Shown here one piece after another: positions 57,501 to 64,000 of a stretch of 64,000 nt of DNA (its first letter is position 1; each line of letters begins with the position of its first letter). Location: assembly GCA_004794655.1 (NCBI GenBank), contig SMMW01000082.1, positions 310,001 through 374,000 of the forward strand. The letters are read 5' to 3'. The translations under genes and the position numbers were made by a program. Origin of the DNA: Marisa cornuarietis (Eukaryota > Mollusca > Gastropoda > Architaenioglossa > Ampullariidae). The notes beneath the pieces were generated by a model. That model was not told the DNA's origin and searched no databases. It saw nothing but the letters and a program-made list of their open reading frames with translations.

Positions 57501-60500
57501 AAGCCAATCCTCCCGCAGTGAAAATGTATACTAATCAACAGGTAGCCATTACAGCAGGCAGTGAACAGAACCTCTAGATGGCCATTCCTTCTTGAGCTTT
57601 AGCTGTTTAGGCAGAACTCACCAACAGGACACACATGTGCATACACACATATTCACACCTGCTTAAAGCTAGCTGTTATTCCTTCTTGCTCTCTTCTTCT
57701 CTCATTCATGTGCACACACAAGCATAAAAAGTGGAAATGTCAAATGGAATTGACAACAAACTTGAAAATAAAGGCATTTTTAATATTTTTTAACAACTAT
57801 CTAACTTTCTATACAGTCCAGAAAATGACTTAAATACATTTGCCATGTTATATAGCAAATAAACATTTTTTTCTCAACACAAACAGGCTAACGGCTAGCA
57901 AATAGCATGCTGACTGATAAAATGACGATAAAATTGGAGAGGGCACTTCATGGGCATTAGGACCAAAAAACAAGAAGCACCATTTGTTCTAGTTGAAGGA
58001 CTGACTGTCAAGCATACAAAACAATGAGAAAGAAAACCAAGGTGTTGTGGTAGGGGAATATAATTGACCTTTTGACGCACTTGTCATGGAGTCTTGAACA
58101 GATAATCTCAGGTCTTGACTTTGTCTTCTGTGCAAATTCTCTCAAAAATGTTGACAAAACTGATATTTGCCAAATTGATGCTGTTCTGTCAAGTGCTGTA
58201 CAGGTTACATAGTTAATCAGACACTGTTTGCTCTTCAGCTGGTGTTTTAGTGACACGTTGACTTCACTGAAGGAAGATTTTTTGCACAAAAGCGAAGTTG
58301 GTGTGGATTCATTAATGACCTATGACACTATGAGCTATGGTAAGGCATCAAGATCTATAAACTGCAAAAAAAAACAACCCAACATTTTCTTATCCAGCAG
58401 ACTGATCTGCAGCTTCTTCCTCTAAAGTCCAGGCACTGATTCGCGAATGTCGAGGTTGCAAGCTCAAGAGGAAACAACTCTGAACTTTTCATTAATTCCT
58501 GGTCCTTAATCTTTCAGTCAACTTATTAACACTCAGCAGCATGTGTACATTAATGCAGGTGTGTGTGTGTGTGTGAGTAGACACTCAGGTGCGCATGTGT
58601 GAGTACGATGAATGCTTTCTAAGTGACAAAATAAACACAAGGTTTATTTTTGAAACAGAACAACATATAATGCCAACACCTGCTTTACAACAGAGCGCAA
58701 GTCCAAAAGAACCCCTCTGCACAACTACAAGAAACCTCCAAAAGCTGAGGAAGATGATCTTAGCCCAACAGTAAAGAGACTGCTCTAAACAACCCTCTTC
58801 CACACTTCAGCCAATGTAAGAAAATATAATAATTTTTAAATGATAAAGAATTAGAAATGTTCAGAGTTTATGCGGTGTTTTTCCTGCTGGCACCATGCTG
58901 TACTACTTCACACATTCTCTTTTCTCACCTTCATGGCATATGGTATAATACTTAGTACTCTATTCTTGTCCTCTTGAGAGGTTGTGGGTGTTGGGTAAGG
59001 CCTCATTGTTATAGGGTCATAAACTGTTCAGTGATTCTGTACATTTAGGCAATGATATACCCGTACCCCTTTACTACTCTCTCCCTCTACACCTTTACCT
59101 GTACACCTCTGCTATCTCCCTCTATCTATACACCTTTCCTAATTTGCTTTGACAACAAAGTGTAGTTCATTAAACACCTTATAACTCTCTACAACTTGAT
59201 TGTTCACCACCCTCCCAAAACAAATACACAGCACCACTGCTTGCATCATGCTGCACACTACTTCTTCTTGCTGTGCTTCTAAAAAGTTCCTTGGGACACC
59301 TTGACAGGGTGTGAAAGATGCAGTTACTTTTGTTATGCAGCTCTTCTTTAGACACCAACAATAACATTCACAGGCTAATTTGGAAATAACTGCCATGCTC
59401 ACACAAATCTGGAATCTCAACAAAATTCATTGCAAACTCTAATGACAATATAACAGCTACACAGTCAATAATTTTCAACATCTGTCCTGCCAAACCGAAA
59501 CTAGGGTGCTGTGGTGCCCTATGCATGACAATTACAACTGCAGAAAATGTGACGAAAGTGATGTTCAATTAACATTAAAGAAATGTGCAGCATGGAAATT
59601 ATAATAAATAGTGTGATTATAAATAATGAAATGAAATGTACACATCCAAAAAAGTATGATATGGGCCACATGCATGCTAAAGTCAAAGAATTAGAAGGTG
59701 AGCAATGCAGAGAACTTGCTGTTTATAAATGTCCAACCTTGTAGGCTCAACACCTGTTAAAAAACATTTGACCATGCCAGAAATACACAGTGGAGTGGAA
59801 GGAAAGCATTCCAGGTAAAAAAATTTCCAACACTTTTATCACAGAAGTAATACTTAAATAAGAAAAAACAGCAATAAAACTAGAAGACATCAAAATCTTC
59901 TCACATTGAAGAGTTAAAGAAAGAGACAAAGGAGGTGGCGAGGCGATTTTGCCAAAGGCCATGTTTTAACAGCCTTTTACGTGTGGTTTCTGGGTATGTT
60001 CATTCTATGGGCTAACATTATTAAAATATGCTGACTGATCTAACAAACATTTGGTTGTATTTCAAACATATTGTTAGCTTCTCTTAACAAATCCCCCTTT
60101 TTCCCTTCTTGAAATATTTTATTTAAAATCATTTGAAAACACAGTAAAATAAAAGTTGCCTTAATAATGGATGTATGATAATATATTTAGATCAATGTAA
60201 GATGCAACTTTGTTGGTGACTTCAAGACGAGGAGTTTATCACCTCTGTCGGTGCTATATGATATTTGATGTTTTAAATATTTTAATATCTGTCACTGCTA
60301 TATGATATTTGATGTTTTAAATAGCTGTCAGCTGCTTCACCCACTTCTCCTGTAGTAAGTGGTTCTGACACAACAATGATTGTATATCACATAAAGTAAC
60401 CTAGTCAAAATCTTTACTTTGCAGTGTGCAATTCCTGTGGCAATCACATGTAAATGATGAGTGTGAGAGAGCAAACACACACTTCTTGCGCTTCCAGGTT

Positions 60501-62002
60501 CACCCATCATCTTGCAGGTCCAGTCAGTAAATCACTTACCATCTTGCAGCATAATACTAAATTTCTAGTGAGATGAGGCTGAATGGCATAATATGGAATA
60601 GCAATAAACTAAAGGAGTGACGCTACATGTAAACAGAAATGTGTGCCATGAAATTGTCCTTTATCAAGGAAGTGGAACCCATGAAGGAGAAAGTGTTAGA
60701 CAGATAAAGACAGACACACTGAGAAAGTGGCAAGAACTAAGACAAAACAAAAGTCTACATGTTGCCCTGTGAAGAATATGCTCACAATTCAAGCAAACTT
60801 CTTCCTTGACATCCTGCCAAAATGGAAGCCATTCAGTACATGCAAGCAACAGCAGATTTTCCTCTGACACCATGTCCTGCAGACAGACTCTAACTCACTG
60901 CAGTAACCAGGCATCACAATATGGCAGGTAACAACAGCCAAACAAACACATCAACATGCTCCCACCAAGTTTTCACACTGGAAACTCAACACAGCATCCG
61001 ACTGCGGACAATGGCATTTCCTTGTTTAAAAATACATGAATATAAAACTCAGACTGATGGGTGAAGTTAGCAGTACTTTTTGCAACTGTTCTGTATATGA
61101 TATGGTGTCCTTAACCAAAATAGCTACAAGATGGTTACAGATGCACAAAAAGGGAACACGCATCTTGGCCAGTTTAAAGTGTGTGGTTCCTGTTCTCACA
61201 ATCACAGCTGACAACATTGGTTGGAACCAGGTCAAACTGGTTAGTTCTTTACAAAGTTTTCTTGCCATCATGTGCACAAACACTCCAAGAAAGCCTTCAT
61301 TCATCTATGTCTGCAGGGATCCAGACACACAAACACGCGCGCGCACACACTTTCGCTCTCATTCCTCTACCACTCCCCACGTCAGCCCCACTTCCCCTTC
61401 ATCTGTGCACCTTTGTGTAACTTCAGTGTATCTTGGTAGGCAAGTTGCGAAGAACAAGTAAAATGAGAGCCATTTTGTACAGGACAAGCATCCTGATGCA
61501 ATACTAGGTGAGTTGACTGTGGCAAATGCCCTCCATCAACCACTTCTGGACTGGGATCTCCCTGCCCCATTCAATGTTTGTATTGTGACTTGTTTCCAAA
61601 CATCCAAGACTTTCTCCAAGCACCCTTCTTGTGCTGCATACTGCAGTCTGATAAATGCTGAATGCACTGACCCGCCTTGTAGAATACAGCTGAGTACTTT
61701 CTCCCTTTGTCACCCAATGCCCAGCTGCCCTGAATGGTGCACTTGTTAAGAAACATATCTTGATGCAAGTTACCACGCCATTCCATTCACTGACTGGAAG
61801 ATTTCCTTGTATCAAGTAATGAACTGTAACCTCCCCATGAGCCTTAGGTAAACACCACAGGCTAGCAGCAGCAAGTCTGCCAGTCCTCCATTTGCCATTC
61901 TTCTTGTAGCAGCACACAACACAACAAGTGACAGGCACCACTGTAGCCTGTGAGAACAATGTCTGTGGGAGCTGATGGCTGCTTCTCTTAAGTAGCTGAA
62001 GC
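54550..62002 (-). other. Probable long 3' UTR of the PTPN4-like gene
   Basis: From the stop codon at 62,003 leftwards there are about 7.4 kb of even, AT-rich, minisatellite-poor sequence without a convincing exon on either strand, in contrast with the rest of the window. A minus-strand AATAAA (plus-strand 'tttatt' at 54,550-54,555) could mark the distal end; several nearer ones exist. A repeat fragment 'ggttggttggttgtgtttta' plus 'tgccgtgccagcaacta' lies at about 55,501-55,570, and a 28-bp word around 'ctatatgatatttgatgttt' is duplicated at 60,255-60,325. Vertebrate PTPN4 also has a long 3' UTR. Extent is inference. Confidence 0.35.
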
Positions 62003-62040
62003 TCATCTTCTGAAGTCTTCCAGAGGTTTCACAAGTCCCT
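62003..62040 (-). CDS. PTPN4: PTPN4-like terminal coding exon
   Basis: The acceptor ctgtgtacag|ag completes a GAG codon with the previous exon and gives [12 protein letters not shown] then TGA. The family normally ends shortly after RVYEEGLV, so both place and length fit. Confidence 0.85.
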
Positions 62041-64000
62041 CTGTACACAGAGCACAAATACCTCAGCTGTAAGAAACTCAAATTTCCAGGCAATAAATAT
62101 CAGCTTCAATGACAGGCAATAACTATCAGATGCAATTACAGGATTTTGTCTTAATTGTTTACACTATTTTGCATCAGCCATATTTCACATGACTTTAATC
62201 AGTCATACTTTTATAATTTGAAAAGTTATATGTATAAACTAAATTTTAAACTTTTTTTATCAATCATATAAACAAGTTATTAAATAACAATATTTATGTT
62301 ACTGTAAAGCCTTTTATGTTGCATTATAAAAGAGTGAACAGTTGACATTCAGGCTAAACTCAGTGGTTAATGCACGCACACTGCCTACACTTCAAGTATG
62401 AACACACACCATACATACATGCTGTACACACTTCAAGTTTACATGTACACTATACATCACCTTGCGCCTACTTCAACTATCTGTGCATGCACTTCAAATG
62501 AACAATTACGCATGCTGTTTTTAAAGTGCTTTGAGCCTGCCTCAAAGATGATGGAAAAAGGCGCTATAAAAATCACCACTATTATTATAATACATATACT
62601 GGCACCTACACTCTATGTACACTTCAAGTCTATACATACACTGCACATGCACATAGTACACACTTAAAGTGCACACACACACACACACACAGAGTGCAGA
62701 AGCAAACAAAACTCACCATTATAAACACGAAGTATGGCTTCACACACAAACTTGTACTGACTCTGTCAACAGAACAACATGCTTATAATGTTGATGATGA
62801 AAAAAGACAAAGTATTCTAGAATTTTTCATCCATATATATATATATATATGCAATAATTATTGAAAATAGTGATAGGAGCCCCTCACCCAGCACCCTATC
62901 CCCAAAAAGACATCCAGATCAATTTCTTACTGATAATGTTTCAGGAATTTGTGCAGATAAAAGTGACCATGTTGAAAATGATTATAGTAATTTGCTTTAA
63001 CATATGTGGTTTTGTGTTTACTACTTTGCTTTTTCTTTCATTCTTTTCTAGAAAACCAGAGTCACTCTTGTCTCCTTGATGTGTGTGTCTCTCTCTCTTA
63101 GTCACTTCTTCCCTGCCTTCTCCATCTCCCCCTTCCTCTCTCTCTCACACACTCTCTCAAAAGAGGACAATTTCCTCTCCATCTCTGACACTCCCAATAT
63201 ACTCTCAAATGACAACAATTTCCATGCCCTCTGGGATAAATAAAGTGTTATCTTATTAAGATTTGTGTATCAACTCTAGGCTTTGTTCTTAAAAATAAAT
63301 GGTACATTCAAATCCCAAGTGTTGTGCCCTATAAAAGGTGGACTTACAGAGGTCTGAATAAGCATGGCACGCTGATCTCGCATCTGTCGCACAATAGTCA
63401 ACGGGTACACAGGCTGATTGGCTTCTATCAAGTACATAGCTGTCTCCATGGTGATCAGGACCCCAGTTCGCCCAATGCCAGCGCTGCAGGATCATAGCAG
63501 TCACAGAAGAGGTGAACAGCAAATGACTTTTAATAATATAAAGAGTTTTAGCTGGCACTTTACCTGACCAAAATGTTTTCAATTTTAGTAGAATTTCTAC
63601 CATTTCATCTACTATGAAAGAAAGTAACCATCTGTGCAAGGATTCCCCCATCTCTCTCACGCGTTTCAGCTGTAGGCTGTCTTAAACATCTTACTGCTTC
63701 AATTTCACTTGCCTGCAGTGCACTACTGTAGGCTCCACCATGCCTGCCCTTGCCTGGCGAACCTTCATGACAAACTCCAGAAAATCACTGGGGTCATCTG
63801 GCACCCCGTGGTCGGGCCAGGCGATGTACTGCATGTGGCGTATGTGCCTTTCTTCATTCGTCTCCACATGCGTCAAGTTAAATTCCCGAAAAGCAAAGGA
63901 TGGTGTCTCTTCTTCCTTGACACAAGTTATCTGCAGGGGGCCAAAGTCCTCCGTCTCATACAGTTGCGGCCAGTACTGGTGACACTTTACCCGGCCTCGC
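62003..64000 (-). CDS. PTPN4: PTPN3/PTPN4-class protein tyrosine phosphatase, C-terminal exons (5' part outside window)
   Basis: Joined minus-strand exons: 64000-63713, 63483-63348, 62762-62717, 62040-62003 (TGA at 62,005-62,003). Phases agree at each junction (2,0,1). The product removes phosphate from phosphotyrosine; family members are cytosolic or cortical FERM-PDZ-PTP proteins, but the FERM and PDZ parts would lie beyond 64,000. Visible motifs: [11 protein letters not shown], the WPD loop [18 protein letters not shown], the P-loop [10 protein letters not shown] with catalytic Cys at 63,717-63,715, [31 protein letters not shown] (Q loop) and [14 protein letters not shown]. The closest match I know is PTPN3/PTPN4 (Drosophila Ptpmeg). 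I cannot separate the two paralogues; invertebrates usually have one. All catalytic elements are intact. Confidence 0.92.
62520..62592 (+). mobile_element. Retroelement 3' tail, second copy
   Basis: 'aaagtgctttgagcctgcct' plus 'aaaaaggcgctataaaaatc' plus 'actattattataa', the same architecture as 12,537-12,616. It sits in the last intron of the PTPN4-like gene. Confidence 0.5.
62717..62762 (-). CDS. PTPN4: PTPN4-like 46-bp exon (Q loop)
   Basis: The acceptor gttgacag|ag and donor aatg|gtgagt enclose [15 protein letters not shown], the conserved Q-loop glutamine and final helix of the PTP domain. It is too short to be found by open-frame length; it was recognised by family sequence and exact phase fit. 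Confidence 0.9.
62830..62850. repeat. (at)n microsatellite in PTPN4-like intron
   Basis: A short at run between the third-last and second-last exons. The rest of this intron (62,763-63,347) shows nothing else. Confidence 0.85.
63348..63483 (-). CDS. PTPN4: PTPN4-like exon with P-loop remainder and Q-loop start
   Basis: Acceptor atcctgcag|c (phase 2), donor acctct|gtaagt (phase 0). It encodes [18 protein letters not shown], then [20 protein letters not shown] and LIQTS. It contains the phosphate-binding arginine of the HCx5R motif. Confidence 0.93.
63713..64000 (-). CDS. PTPN4: PTPN4-like exon with WPD loop and catalytic Cys (cut by window end)
   Basis: It is open from the window edge. The exon ends ...GTG CAC TGC AG, directly followed by GCAAGT, a consensus-like GC splice donor (cag|gcaagt). 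No usable GT donor preserves the P-loop. It ends in phase 2, so the next base completes the Ser codon after the catalytic Cys. Confidence 0.92.

Noticed and set aside
61036..61959. Open frames of 141-151 codons on both strands left of the PTPN4-like stop
   Set aside because: No domain, no splice-phase fit to the PTP exons, and a position within the presumed 3' UTR.

Overview
This window looks like metazoan nuclear DNA, most likely from a mollusc or another lophotrochozoan. Genes are split by spliceosomal introns, there is an intronless eukaryotic tRNA gene, SINE/LINE remnants are present, and minisatellites and microsatellites are extremely abundant. The species is inferred only from style: SUEL-type lectin domains, and a repeat tail of the form 'aagcgccttgag...ggcgctatacaa' that I associate with molluscs. 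No bacterial or organellar features are seen.

Layout. From 1 to about 36,000 there is almost no coding DNA. This part is dominated by at least a dozen unrelated tandem arrays with 26-77 bp units. The largest are a 68-bp array (9.1-12.5 kb), a 33-bp array (13.4-15.1 kb) with an apparently exact 660-bp internal duplication, and a 40-bp array (17.5-20.7 kb). A tRNA-Pro(AGG) gene lies at 16.45 kb, a tRNA-derived SINE head at 5.9 kb, and a decayed non-LTR retrotransposon (endonuclease plus reverse transcriptase) at 30.2-32.6 kb. Long open frames across the arrays are by-products of unit length and are not genes.

From 38,150 to 51,336 (+) lies a clear multi-exon gene. Eight exons with matching splice phases encode 748 residues: SUEL lectin domain, SUEL lectin domain, CUB-like domain, Ser/Thr-rich stalk, one transmembrane helix and a 343-residue cytoplasmic tail with several tyrosine motifs and a proline-rich stretch. 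The signal-peptide exon lies upstream and is not settled; a candidate at 24.2 kb needs a one-base frameshift. A poly(A) signal lies 0.9 kb after the stop. A MITE-like element and a Tigger/pogo-like transposase fragment sit in its third visible intron region (41.6-45.4 kb).

From 62,003 to 64,000 (-), converging on the first gene, are the last four coding exons of a PTPN3/PTPN4-class (PTP-MEG) protein tyrosine phosphatase. They include the WPD loop, the [10 protein letters not shown] signature and the C-terminus. The intron that splits the signature is a GC-AG intron. The repeat-poor 54.5-62.0 kb stretch is probably its long 3' UTR.

The most unusual observation is that at least three 5' splice sites of the lectin/CUB gene (exons 3, 4 and 7) are the first copy of a minisatellite that runs into the intron, so the donor is present in several tandem copies. 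At exon 4 the unit is 54 bp (18 codons) and stays open, so choice of donor could add multiples of 18 residues. At exon 7 reading through would give a tail-less receptor.
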